This document shows, one piece after another, positions 1 to 8,492 of a DNA stretch of 27,013 bases. The stretch spans positions 1 to 27,013 of the forward strand of contig JAEXHR010000362.1 of the NCBI GenBank assembly GCA_023449855.1. Reading direction: 5' to 3'. The notes under the pieces were generated by a model. That model made no database searches. It saw only the letters and a list, made by a program, of their open reading frames with translations, and had not been told where the DNA came from. The translations under genes and the position numbers were made by a program. Numbering within the stretch: the first letter of the stretch is position 1; each line of letters opens with the position of its first letter. The DNA comes from Pseudomonadota bacterium. Its GTDB lineage: Bacteria; Pseudomonadota; Alphaproteobacteria; Rhizobiales; Xanthobacteraceae.

Positions 1-51
1 ATGTGGAGCGCCGCGACAGCGGCGCGTGGCAGCTTCGCGTACACGATCTAA
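1..51 (+). CDS. Possible 3' end of an upstream gene (partial)
   Basis: An open frame enters from the window edge and stops at TAA (49-51). It gives 16 residues ending AYTI, and most codons end in G or C as in the neighbouring genes. The family cannot be recognised from so little sequence, and the frame could be open by chance. The ATG at position 1 is at the edge and need not be a start. Confidence 0.22.
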   Translation: MWSAATAARGSFAYTI

Positions 52-218
52 AGGATCTCTGGCCGGTGTCGCGTGCAGGGCGTGCTGAATTGCGCGCGCG
101 CCTGGGCATTTGATGCACAGCGATTGACGCTCCAATCTGTCTCCAATTGTTAGTTAAAAAACCATTACTATCATTCAGTTGCGGCGAATTTCATGCGCGA
201 GGTGTTGTTGCGATTCAA

Positions 219-237
219 CACGCGCGAATCGCGCGTG
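219..237. repeat. 9-bp-arm palindrome in the autotransporter upstream region
   Basis: The arms CACGCGCGA and TCGCGCGTG are perfect reverse complements separated by one A. With almost no loop, the sequence fits a dimeric regulator's operator better than an RNA hairpin. It lies about 180 nt upstream of the autotransporter start. No regulator is assigned. Confidence 0.4.
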
Positions 238-312
238 GCATTCGTCGAACCTGCGCGTCGTTTCGTCGATTCATCGTTGCAACGTGCGATGTGATCGCAT
301 GCTTGATGGAAA

Positions 313-338
313 CCGGTGCGAATCTGTTCGCACACCGG
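313..338 (+). promoter_or_regulatory. Hairpin in the probable 5' leader of the autotransporter mRNA
   Basis: CCGG (313-316) and TGCGAA (317-322) pair with TTCGCA (327-332) and CCGG (335-338). The loop is TCTG and the 3' arm has a two-base CA bulge. The structure sits about 80 nt before the ATG. A leader-regulatory role is inferred only from its position. Confidence 0.3.
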
Positions 339-415
339 AGTCCGGTGATGAAGACGTTCGAATCACTTGCCGCTTGCATCGCGGCTGACAAAGCCATGAT
401 CGGGATTTCGCGGTC

Positions 416-3400
416 ATGACGCGCTGGCACACGCTGATGCGACGGTTGCGAACATCGGCATCGGATATTGCGATGCGACGCATGCTTGCGGGGTCGGCAT
501 TCATGCTGGTGCCGCTTCTGGCGCCTCATGCGCTCCATGCGCAGCAGCAATTGTCAGGCCAGGGCGGCGATGGTGGCGCCCACGGAATCAGCAAGCCCAC
601 CGCCGGTGGCGCGGCGGCCTATGCCACGCTGTCGAATGGCGGCGGTGGAGGCGGCGGCGGCGGTGCGGAGGCTGGCGGCAATCACGCATATGCCGTTGGC
701 AGCACGGGCGGCAAAGGCGGCAGCGGCGCCCACAAGAAGGGGGGCGGCGACGGCGGCACCAGCGATGCGCCGCTCGCGACGCATCAATGCGGCTCAGCCA
801 AGAAGCACGCTGCCGCCCATCGGGACGGCAACGATGGTTGCAACGGGCAGCATGGTTGGATGGAGGTGGATCCTCCCGGGCACGACGGCGGCAGTGGCGG
901 CGGTGGCGGCGGCGGCGCAACCGGTCGGATCATCACCGCGCCGGGAACATTGAACAGCCTGATCGTGTCCGGTGCGGATGGCGGTAAGGGTGGCAATGGC
1001 GGCACGGGCGGCTGGAGTGCATTGTCGCCGATCGTCCCGCCCATCGCCTTCCCGTCGAACGGCGCTGCAGGTGGCGGCGGTGGCGGCGGCGGAGGCGGCG
1101 GTTACGGCATCACCACGAATGCGTCGGGCGTCCATGTCTGGAGCCAGGGAACCGTGACCGGCGGCCGAGGCGGCGATGGCGGCTCCGGTGGTGATGGCGG
1201 TCAGGGTTCGCCAGCCTACTCGACACAGAACTGCGATGATGATGGCTCCTGCACCAGCATCAACTATTATCCCGGCGATGGCGGTAATGGCGGCGGAGGC
1301 GGACACGGCGGCGCCGGCGGCGCCGGCGCATGGCTTGGTCCCAATGTGTCGGTCGATATCGGCCGGACGATGCGCATCACCGGTGGCAATGGTGGCAACG
1401 GCGGCAGCGGCGGCGCGGGTGGCCAACCCGGCGACGATTCCACATATGGACTGCCGGCCGCAAATCCGGGACTCTCCGGCGCGGATGGGCGGGGCGGCGC
1501 CGGTGGTGATGGCCTGCAACTCGGTGGATCGCAAAGGATCACCATCGAAAACGGAGCCGTCGTCCAGGGAGGCAATGGCGGTGCGGGCGCGAATGGTGCG
1601 GCTGCAGGTGCCGGTGGCACCGGCATCAATGCCGCGACGCTCTCCGGTGGCGTCACCATCGTCAATGCGGGCGTGATCGCAGGTGGCCGCAGCGGCGACG
1701 GGGCGGTGGCTGCGGCGGCGATCCGTTTCACCACCGGAGGCAACCGGCTCGAATTGCGCGCGGGATCGCAGATCGACGGCGATGTGATTGCCCTCGCCAA
1801 TACGGGGCGACCGGATACGCTCGCTCTCGGCGGCTCGGACGGCGGGACATTCGATTTGTCCACGCTGGGCGCGCAATATCGTGGCTTCGGCATTTTCGAG
1901 AAGACCGGACAGGGCGACTGGATGGTGTCCGGCACGCCGATTGCCTTCACCGGCGACCTGCAGGCCAATGCCGGCAGCCTGATTTTTCATGGCGCAACGA
2001 CATTCAACACGGCCAATGGTTATGTCGGATACAGCGACGGCAGCAATGCCTATGTGACCGTCATGGGCGCCGGAGCCTCGTGGCTCAATCAGAATCTGTT
2101 CATCGGCTATCGCGGCAATGGCACGCTGCTGGTCGCCGGCAGCCGCGTGACAGCAGCGACAGCCACGATCGGTGCTGATTCATCACGCATCGCAACCGGT
2201 CGCGTGGAGGTCGACGGCGCAGGTGCGGTGTTCGATGCAAGGACACTGAAAATCGGTGCGCAGTCTTTCGGCTCGCTCTCGGTAAGTAATGGCGGCCTCG
2301 CCAAGGCGGGCACGATCTATGTCGGGGATCTCGGCATCGGCGGCGCGCTGACCATCGGCGCGGATGCTGGCACGACAGCACGGCCTGCCGGCAGCGTCAC
2401 AGGTACGATCGTGCTTGCCCATCAAGGGACGCTCAACTTTAACCACACCAGCAGCGATTATCTCTTCGACAATCTGATCAGCGGCAATGGCACGATCAAT
2501 GTGCTCGCTGGCACCACCGTTCTGTCCGGCCGCAGCGCCGGGTTCTCCGGTGACACGGTCATCCGGGATGCGACATTGCGGGTCACGGGACAGATCGGTG
2601 GAACGACCACGGTCGACGACAACGGCAAGCTGAGCGGAAACGGCTCGGTCGGCAGCACGACCGTCCTGAATAGTGGCACGCTGGCGCCGGACGGTACCGG
2701 CCATCTGAGGATGAATGGCAATCTGTCGATGGTGGCCGGCAGCAACTTCGATTTCAACCTCGGCCATTTTTCCAGCGCAGCGTCCGCCACCTCGACGTCG
2801 GTCTGGGTCAATGGCGATGTCGCGCTCCACAACGTCGCATTCAACATCAGCGCCACCGGCGAGCCGCCGGTCGGCTACTACCGGATGATCAACTATTCCG
2901 GAAACGGATCGATCTCCGGGCTCTCCATCGGCCAGCAGCCACCGATCTCCGGACTGTTTCCCGTCACCTACCAGATCGACAGTTCACGCGCGCATGTCAT
3001 CGATCTCGTGGCCTTGCCGAACGGGACGGACATTCTGCAGCGCTGGGATGACGCGTCGAGCGGCACGGCCGGCGGCAGCGGAACATGGAATGCGACCAAC
3101 AACAACTGGTTCGATCTCGGCGGCATCGCCAATACGCAATGGGGATCGATCTACGGCGTGTTCAGTGGGCCGGGCGGCACGGTCATGGTGGACGGAACGC
3201 AGAAGTTTTATGGTCTGCAATTCGTCAACGGTGTCTACGACATCGCGCAAGGAACCGGTGACCTGCGTCCGACGTCGCTCGCGGGCACCGACGGCATTGG
3301 CGAAGTGCGCGTTCTTTCGGGTGAGAGCGCGACGATCTCGGCAGTGATCGTCGGCGCCGGCGGGATCAACAAGAGCGGCGGCGGCACGCTCGTGCTCTCC

Positions 3401-6400
3401 GGGACGAACACCTATACCGGCGGCACCACGATCAGTGGCGGCACACTGCAGATCGCTCAGGACAACAATCTGGGCGGCGCGGCGGGTGGCCTGAGTTTCG
3501 ACAACGGCGTTCTGCACACGACCAGCAGCTTCACGTCGGGGCGCAACGTGTCGCTGCTCGGGACCGGCGAATTCAACACCGATGCGGCGACATCGCTCCT
3601 GCTGATGGGAACGGTGTCCGGCGCAGGCAGCCTGATCAAGAGCGGGGCCGGCGAGCTCGTTCTGACCAGCGTGAACAGCTGGACCGGCGGCCTGATGCTT
3701 GAGGCGGGCACGCTGAAGCTCGGCAATTTCGGCGCGCTGCCCAATGGCAGCGATGTCATCGTCTATGGCGGCAAGCTCGATCTCAACGGCTACGACAGCA
3801 CGACGAATTCACTGATCGGCCTGGGCGGCGAGATCGCGCTTTCCAGTGCGCAACTGACGCTCGACCAGTCCGCCGACACAGTGATCGCCAGCACGATCAC
3901 GGGCATCGGCGGCAGTCTGGTGAAGACCGGTGGCGGCACGTTGCTGCTATCCGGCACCAATACCTATACCGGAGGCACGACTGTCTCGGGCGGCACTGTC
4001 GCAATATCGGCTGATGCAAATCTCGGCACCGGGGCGCTGGGCCTGTCTGACGGCAGGCTGCTGACGCTGGGCGACATTGCGTCGACTCGCAACATCGCGC
4101 TGACCGGCAATGCGACGATCGAGACCTTGTTCGGAACGACCTACACCACGACGGGCGCGGTGTCGGGCACTGGCTCGCTCACCAAGGATGGCTGGGGCAC
4201 GCTCGTGCTCGCCGGCAACAACAGCTATGGCGGCGGCACGACGATTGCGGCGGGCACGCTGCAGATCGGCAATGGCGGCACGACGGGCACTTTGACCGGC
4301 AATGTCATCAACAACGGTGTGCTCGCCGTCAATCGCTCCGACAATCTGTTTTACGGTGGTGTGATCTCCGGCAGCGGAGCGCTCGTGCAGAAGGGAGGCG
4401 GTCTGACCGCACTCTCCGGTGACAGCACGTTCAGTGGCGGCACGTTGATCTCCGGCGGCACGCTGCAACTCGGCACAGGGGGCACCGCGGGCTCCATCAC
4501 CGGCGATGTCGTCAATAACGGCCGGTTCCAGATCTTCCGTTCCGACGTCTATACATTCGGCGGCACGATCTCCGGCACTGGCGCGTTCCGGCAGGTCGGC
4601 ACTGGCACCGTGATCCTCACGGCCGACAACACCTATAGCGGTGGCACGACCATCACACAGGGCGTCCTGGAGATCGGCAATGGCGGCCTGACGGGCTCGA
4701 TCGTCGGAGATGTCGTCAACAACGGCGCGCTGGTCGCGAAGCGCGACGGGCTGCTGACATTGGCAGGTGCCATTTCCGGCACGGGCTCGTTCATGCAAGG
4801 CGGGCCGGGCCTCACGCGGCTCGACGGCCTCAGCAGCTATACCGGCGCCACCGACGTCAAGGCCGGCACGCTCAGCGTCAATGGTTCGATCGCTTCGTCG
4901 TCGCTGGTCAGCGTCGAACGCGGCGCGACGCTTGGCGGTAATGGCACGGTCAGCACGACACGGATCGCCGACGGCGGCATGCTGTCGCCGGGCAATTCGG
5001 TCGGATTGCTCACGGTGCGAGGCAATCTCACTTTCGCATCGGCCGCGAGCTATATGGTCGAGGTCTCCGGCGCAACGGCGGATCGCACCAATGTCACGGG
5101 AACGGCGACGCCGGGCAATGCGACGGTGCGTGTCAGCTTCGATCCAGCCGCCTATGTGCGCGAGCGCTATACGATCCTGAATGCTGCCGGCGGTGTCGCC
5201 GGCACATTCCGCGGCGGCGTCTATAGCGACGAGCCTCCGTCATTCATCTCGACACTGAGCTACGATGCCAACAACGTCTATCTCAATGTCGATCTGAAGC
5301 TGACCGGCCTCAACATCAACCAGAACAATATCGCGAGTTCGCTGAACAGCTATTTCGGCGCTCATGGCGGCATTCCCTATGTGCTCGGCGCCATGGTGCC
5401 GGAGGACCTGACGCAGGCGTCCGGTGAACTCTCGACCAGCGTGCAGCAGACCACCGTGCAGGCGATGACGCAGTTCATGGGCGTGCTGACCGATCCCTTC
5501 GCGGCCAATCGCGGTCTGGCGACGCAGCAGATGCAGCCGGGCGCCTTCGCTGCCACGAACGCTTCGGCGTCATGGCGCGACGCTTACGGCGCGATCAACA
5601 AGGCCGTGCCCGCTGCTCCGAGCTTCGAGTCGCGCTGGAACGTCTGGGCTGCCGGCTTCGGTGGCGGGCAGACGACCGACGGCAATGCTGCGGTCGGCTC
5701 GCACAACAGCAGCAGCCGGATCGGCGGCGTCGCCGTCGGCGCCGACACCTGGCTGTCGCCGCAGACGCTGGCCGGCTTCGCCATGGCCGGCGGCGGTACC
5801 AGCTTCGGCCTCTCCGACAATCTCGGCGCCGGCCGTTCGGACCTGTTCCAGATCGGCGGCTTCATCCGCCATCACGAAGGCGCGGCCTATCTCATCGCCG
5901 CACTGGCCTATGGCTGGCAGAGCGTCACCACGGACCGGCTGGTGACTATCGTCGACGCCGACCGGCTGCGCGCGAATTTCACCGCGCATGCCTTCTCGGC
6001 GCGCGTCGAGGCGGGTCATCGCAGCGTCTTGTCCTGGCTCGGCGGCATCGGCATGACGCCCTATGCGGCCGGGCAGGTCATCAATATCGATCTGCCCGCT
6101 TATGCGGAAACACTCGTCTCCGGCGCCGACAATTTTGCGCTGAGCTACAGTGGGCGCAATGTCACGGCCACCCGGAGCGAACTCGGCCTGCGCGCCGACA
6201 GGTCGTTTGCGTTCGATCAGGCGCTGCTCACGCTCCGCGGCCGCGCCGCCTGGGCGCATGACTTCAACCGCGACCGCATCGCGCAGGCGTCGTTCCAGGC
6301 GTTGCCCGGGGCGAGCTTCGTCGTCAATGGCGCTGCGATGGCGCCGGATGCTGCGCTGACCAGTGCGAGCGCCGAGGTGTTGCTGGCGAGCGGCCTGTCA

Positions 6401-6481
6401 TTCGCCGCGACATATGAGGGCGAGTTCTCCGACGTCACGCGCAGCCATGCGGGCAAAGGAGTCGTGCGCTTCACCTGGTAG
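416..6481 (+). CDS. Giant glycine-rich autotransporter (type Va secretion), 2021 aa
   Basis: Predicted self-secreted surface protein. A long basic N-terminus and hydrophobic segment (about residues 20-42) end in an LHA-Q signal-peptidase site. Residues about 46-430 are dominated by GGxGG repeats, with two close Cys pairs (C125/C142 and C273/C279), the only Cys noticed. Residues about 500-780 are beta-helix-like. About 985-1490 carry autotransporter-associated beta-strand repeats (GTNTYTGGTT type), including a 68-residue unit with starts at L1282, L1350, L1418 and L1486. From about W1741 to the end is an autotransporter beta-barrel, closing on the aromatic C-terminus VVRFTW. The start at 416 has a weak ribosome site; M20 (473) would also keep the signal peptide. 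The role (adhesion, biofilm or surface layer) cannot be read from sequence. The beta-domain call is firm; the passenger function is unknown. Confidence 0.93.
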   Translation: MTRWHTLMRRLRTSASDIAMRRMLAGSAFMLVPLLAPHALHAQQQLSGQGGDGGAHGISKPTAGGAAAYATLSNGGGGGGGGGAEAGGNHAYAVGSTGGKGGSGAHKKGGGDGGTSDAPLATHQCGSAKKHAAAHRDGNDGCNGQHGWMEVDPPGHDGGSGGGGGGGATGRIITAPGTLNSLIVSGADGGKGGNGGTGGWSALSPIVPPIAFPSNGAAGGGGGGGGGGGYGITTNASGVHVWSQGTVTGGRGGDGGSGGDGGQGSPAYSTQNCDDDGSCTSINYYPGDGGNGGGGGHGGAGGAGAWLGPNVSVDIGRTMRITGGNGGNGGSGGAGGQPGDDSTYGLPAANPGLSGADGRGGAGGDGLQLGGSQRITIENGAVVQGGNGGAGANGAAAGAGGTGINAATLSGGVTIVNAGVIAGGRSGDGAVAAAAIRFTTGGNRLELRAGSQIDGDVIALANTGRPDTLALGGSDGGTFDLSTLGAQYRGFGIFEKTGQGDWMVSGTPIAFTGDLQANAGSLIFHGATTFNTANGYVGYSDGSNAYVTVMGAGASWLNQNLFIGYRGNGTLLVAGSRVTAATATIGADSSRIATGRVEVDGAGAVFDARTLKIGAQSFGSLSVSNGGLAKAGTIYVGDLGIGGALTIGADAGTTARPAGSVTGTIVLAHQGTLNFNHTSSDYLFDNLISGNGTINVLAGTTVLSGRSAGFSGDTVIRDATLRVTGQIGGTTTVDDNGKLSGNGSVGSTTVLNSGTLAPDGTGHLRMNGNLSMVAGSNFDFNLGHFSSAASATSTSVWVNGDVALHNVAFNISATGEPPVGYYRMINYSGNGSISGLSIGQQPPISGLFPVTYQIDSSRAHVIDLVALPNGTDILQRWDDASSGTAGGSGTWNATNNNWFDLGGIANTQWGSIYGVFSGPGGTVMVDGTQKFYGLQFVNGVYDIAQGTGDLRPTSLAGTDGIGEVRVLSGESATISAVIVGAGGINKSGGGTLVLSGTNTYTGGTTISGGTLQIAQDNNLGGAAGGLSFDNGVLHTTSSFTSGRNVSLLGTGEFNTDAATSLLLMGTVSGAGSLIKSGAGELVLTSVNSWTGGLMLEAGTLKLGNFGALPNGSDVIVYGGKLDLNGYDSTTNSLIGLGGEIALSSAQLTLDQSADTVIASTITGIGGSLVKTGGGTLLLSGTNTYTGGTTVSGGTVAISADANLGTGALGLSDGRLLTLGDIASTRNIALTGNATIETLFGTTYTTTGAVSGTGSLTKDGWGTLVLAGNNSYGGGTTIAAGTLQIGNGGTTGTLTGNVINNGVLAVNRSDNLFYGGVISGSGALVQKGGGLTALSGDSTFSGGTLISGGTLQLGTGGTAGSITGDVVNNGRFQIFRSDVYTFGGTISGTGAFRQVGTGTVILTADNTYSGGTTITQGVLEIGNGGLTGSIVGDVVNNGALVAKRDGLLTLAGAISGTGSFMQGGPGLTRLDGLSSYTGATDVKAGTLSVNGSIASSSLVSVERGATLGGNGTVSTTRIADGGMLSPGNSVGLLTVRGNLTFASAASYMVEVSGATADRTNVTGTATPGNATVRVSFDPAAYVRERYTILNAAGGVAGTFRGGVYSDEPPSFISTLSYDANNVYLNVDLKLTGLNINQNNIASSLNSYFGAHGGIPYVLGAMVPEDLTQASGELSTSVQQTTVQAMTQFMGVLTDPFAANRGLATQQMQPGAFAATNASASWRDAYGAINKAVPAAPSFESRWNVWAAGFGGGQTTDGNAAVGSHNSSSRIGGVAVGADTWLSPQTLAGFAMAGGGTSFGLSDNLGAGRSDLFQIGGFIRHHEGAAYLIAALAYGWQSVTTDRLVTIVDADRLRANFTAHAFSARVEAGHRSVLSWLGGIGMTPYAAGQVINIDLPAYAETLVSGADNFALSYSGRNVTATRSELGLRADRSFAFDQALLTLRGRAAWAHDFNRDRIAQASFQALPGASFVVNGAAMAPDAALTSASAEVLLASGLSFAATYEGEFSDVTRSHAGKGVVRFTW
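4259..4870 (+). repeat. Tandem 204-bp (68-aa) repeats inside the autotransporter gene
   Basis: Equivalent codons (Leu of the GTLQIG / GTLQLG / GVLEIG / GTLSVN motif) occur at 4259, 4463, 4667 and 4871, exactly 204 nt apart. This marks three complete units and the start of a fourth, truncated one. The first three share a following TGxxxGxVxNNG segment. DNA divergence between units is appreciable, so these are old duplications held in register rather than recent copies. Confidence 0.75.
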
Positions 6482-6574
6482 CGCGCGTGCATCGCAGGCA
6501 TGGGCGCAGGCCGCTTGACCCGGCGGCGCTCGGCGGTCAGGTTCCGCGCCGTTCCCGCGGATCTGTCCTGACTC

Positions 6575-7474
6575 ATGTTCACCATCGCCTCGCTCTGGAT
6601 TCCTTTCACCATCATTGCCTCGCTCGGGCAGGTGGCGCGCAATGCCATGCAGCGTTCGCTGACCGGGCCGCTCGGCACCTGGGGCGCGACCAATATCCGC
6701 TTCCTGTTCGGTTTTCCGTTCGCGCTGGTGTTCTTCGCCGTCGTCATCCTCGCGACCGGCGACCGGGTGTCGTGGCCGACCATGGAGTTCTGGCCGTGGC
6801 TGCTGCTCGGCGCGCTGAGCCAGATCTTCGCCACCGGGCTGATGCTGGCGGCGATGAACGAGCGATCCTTCGTGGTCACGACGGCCTATCTCAAGACCGA
6901 GGCGATCCAGACCGCGATCTTCGGCTTCGTGTTTCTCGGCGATCACCTGACGGTGTTGCGGGTAGTGGCGATCCTGATCGCGACTGTCGGCGTCGTCGTC
7001 ACCGCGCTGCGGCCAGGCGCGGCGCGCGAGCTCGGCAGCATCAGGCCGACGGTTCTCGGCCTCGTCGCTGCCGCCGGTTTCGCGCTCTCCGCTGTTGGCT
7101 TCCGCGGCGCCATCATCGCGGTGCCGGATGTGAGCTTCGTCACCGCGGCCTCCTATGCGCTGGCCTGGTCGCTGTTCGTGCAGACGGCGATCCTCACCGT
7201 CTATCTGCTGCTGCGCGAACCACAAATTCTGCGCAACATTCTCGGCCTCTGGCGGCCGTCGATGCTGGCAGGCTTTGCCGGTGCTGCGGCCTCGCAGTTC
7301 TGGTTCCTGGCCTTTGCCCTCACGGCTGCCGCCAATGTGCGCACGCTGGCGCTAGTCGAGGTGCTGTTCGCGCAGGCCGTAGCCTATTACTCGTTCAAGC
7401 AGCCGCTCTCGGCGCGCGAAGTGTCGGGTGTGGTGCTGATCGTGGCCGGTGTGGCGCTGCTCGTCGCGGCATGA
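6575..7474 (+). CDS. EamA/DMT-family transporter, 299 aa
   Basis: Inner-membrane permease of the drug/metabolite transporter superfamily. It shows about ten hydrophobic segments arranged as two EamA halves. The first ends with the typical LGDHLTVLRVVAILIATVG stretch (about residues 125-145); the second resembles it around 245-299 (VEVLFAQAVAYYSFKQPLS). Length is normal for the family. The substrate is not predictable; members export amino acids, metabolites or drugs. The ATG at 6575 opens directly into the first membrane segment (MFTIASLWIPFTI), which supports this start, although the ribosome site is weak. It lies 93 nt after the autotransporter with no obvious functional link. Confidence 0.85.
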   Translation: MFTIASLWIPFTIIASLGQVARNAMQRSLTGPLGTWGATNIRFLFGFPFALVFFAVVILATGDRVSWPTMEFWPWLLLGALSQIFATGLMLAAMNERSFVVTTAYLKTEAIQTAIFGFVFLGDHLTVLRVVAILIATVGVVVTALRPGAARELGSIRPTVLGLVAAAGFALSAVGFRGAIIAVPDVSFVTAASYALAWSLFVQTAILTVYLLLREPQILRNILGLWRPSMLAGFAGAAASQFWFLAFALTAAANVRTLALVEVLFAQAVAYYSFKQPLSAREVSGVVLIVAGVALLVAA

Positions 7475-7482
7475 GCGCGCAT

Positions 7483-7503
7483 CACGCCCTTTCGCGGGGC
7501 GTG
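7483..7503 (+). terminator. Hairpin just after the EamA gene
   Basis: CACGCCC (7483-7489) and GGGCGTG (7497-7503) form a perfect 7-bp stem around a 7-nt loop, 8 nt after the permease stop. No T-tract follows, so this is a weak terminator candidate. Confidence 0.35.
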
Positions 7504-7546
7504 GCGCTGCGATAGGAGTGGTCTCGTCCCTCCCGAGGCGAGATTC

Positions 7547-8305
7547 ATGCGCATTCTGCCCCTGCTGCTGTTGTTGCTGACCAGTCCTGCTCTCGCCGTG
7601 GAGGCCATCGTCAAGGATGGCGACACCATCCAGATCGGCAACGTCGCCTATAAACTCGCTGGCGTCGATGCGCCGGAGATGGATCAGCCCTGTATCGATG
7701 AGCACGCCGATAACTGGGCCTGCGGCGCCGAGGCGCGGGACGGGCTCGCCAAACTGATCAACAAGCGCGAGGTTCGCTGCGAGGATCTTGGTGAGGACAA
7801 GATCTATCAGAACCGGCGAGCTGCCATCTGCACCGTCACGGGCGAAACGGTCAGCCTCAATCAGGCGGTGATCCAGTCGGGTTATGGCATCGGCATCGAA
7901 GCGCCGGCCAAGGCAGGCGCCAAAGCGAATTTCCAGGCGATCGAGACGGTCGCGCGCGACAAGCGGCAGGGGCTGTGGCGCGGCTGTTTCGTCATGCCGG
8001 CCGATTTCCGCGGTAAGGCCACGGATGCCAAACTGCAGGGCGCCTCCTGTCCGCCGGCCAACGAACAGGCGCTGCGCGCCGCGCTGTTCCCGGCAGATCT
8101 GCCGATGCCCTCCGGCTGCAATATCCGCGCGAAGCAGGTTCGCCGCGCCAAGCTCACCGGCAATATCGGCGTCTATCTGATCCCGCAATGCCAGAACTAC
8201 GCCACCCAGCCGAAGCCGGACCGCTGGTTCTGCAGCGAGGACGACGCCCGCGCTGCCGGATACCGCAAGGCGCTCAATTGCCAGGCATCCAGCAGCCGCA
8301 AGTGA
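7547..8305 (+). CDS. Secreted SNase-like (thermonuclease-family) protein, 252 aa
   Basis: A short signal peptide (hydrophobic Leu run ending ALA, cleavage after about residue 17) leads into a staphylococcal-nuclease-like OB-fold at about residues 20-130. Visible motifs are DGDTI (calcium-side Asp), VDAPE (equivalent to the Asp40 and Glu43 region of S. aureus nuclease) and YQNRRA near the Arg87 position. The residue aligning with catalytic Arg35 appears to be Lys (YKLAGVDAPE). About ten Cys suggest a disulfide-bonded periplasmic protein. The C-terminal 100 or so residues (about 150-252) form a Cys-containing extension that I do not recognise. The ATG at 7547 is supported by the signal peptide that starts there. 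Nuclease activity is plausible but unproven given the Arg-to-Lys change. Confidence 0.85.
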   Translation: MRILPLLLLLLTSPALAVEAIVKDGDTIQIGNVAYKLAGVDAPEMDQPCIDEHADNWACGAEARDGLAKLINKREVRCEDLGEDKIYQNRRAAICTVTGETVSLNQAVIQSGYGIGIEAPAKAGAKANFQAIETVARDKRQGLWRGCFVMPADFRGKATDAKLQGASCPPANEQALRAALFPADLPMPSGCNIRAKQVRRAKLTGNIGVYLIPQCQNYATQPKPDRWFCSEDDARAAGYRKALNCQASSSRK

Positions 8306-8321
8306 GCCATGCGTTAAGGCC

Positions 8322-8402
8322 GTAGGATGGGTTGAGCGCAGCGATACCCATCACTGCAAGCGCCCGGCTGTGATGGGTATCGCTGCGCTCAACCCATCCT
8401 AC
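8322..8402. repeat. Palindromic repeat A1 (33-bp perfect arms)
   Basis: Arms 8322-8354 and 8370-8402 are exact reverse complements, beginning GTAGGATGGGTTGAGCGCAG, around a 15-nt spacer. It belongs with A2 (15165) and A3 (16860), which share the GTAGG outer end and a GAGCG(C/T)AGCG core. It begins 16 nt past the nuclease stop. It resembles REP/BIME-like elements of proteobacteria and could fold into a long hairpin on either strand. Confidence 0.9.
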
Positions 8403-8492
8403 AAGGAAGCTGGACGTTAAGGGCTGAACGACGTAGCACAACGGAAGACTGGTTCAGCCGTCTGCGGCTTATTCCAGCATGCGAAATCCGGA

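Larger units (their letters stand above)
52..415 (+). other. Leader / intergenic region upstream of the autotransporter
   Basis: This 364-nt stretch has no convincing gene; the short frames in it overlap one another and lack any family signature. It contains a locally AT-rich patch around 145-180, unusual in this GC-rich window and a plausible promoter zone. A TTGACG hexamer at 124-129 resembles a -35 box, but no good -10 lies at the right spacing. A 9-bp palindrome (219-237) and a hairpin (313-338) are listed separately. No strong Shine-Dalgarno precedes the ATG at 416. Confidence 0.4.

Noticed and set aside
147..419. Short frame (90 aa) before the autotransporter
   Set aside because: No ribosome site or family pattern, and its end overlaps the autotransporter start; the region looks like a leader or promoter.
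794..1990. Long minus-strand open frame opposite the glycine-rich part of the autotransporter
   Set aside because: Codons for Gly in GC-rich DNA leave the opposite strand free of stops. The product is low-complexity Ala/Thr/Ile-rich with no family signature, while the plus-strand gene has a signal peptide and barrel.
6487..7515. Alternative plus-strand frame across the EamA gene
   Set aside because: It is Arg/His-rich and non-hydrophobic; the 6575-7474 frame shows the EamA membrane pattern.
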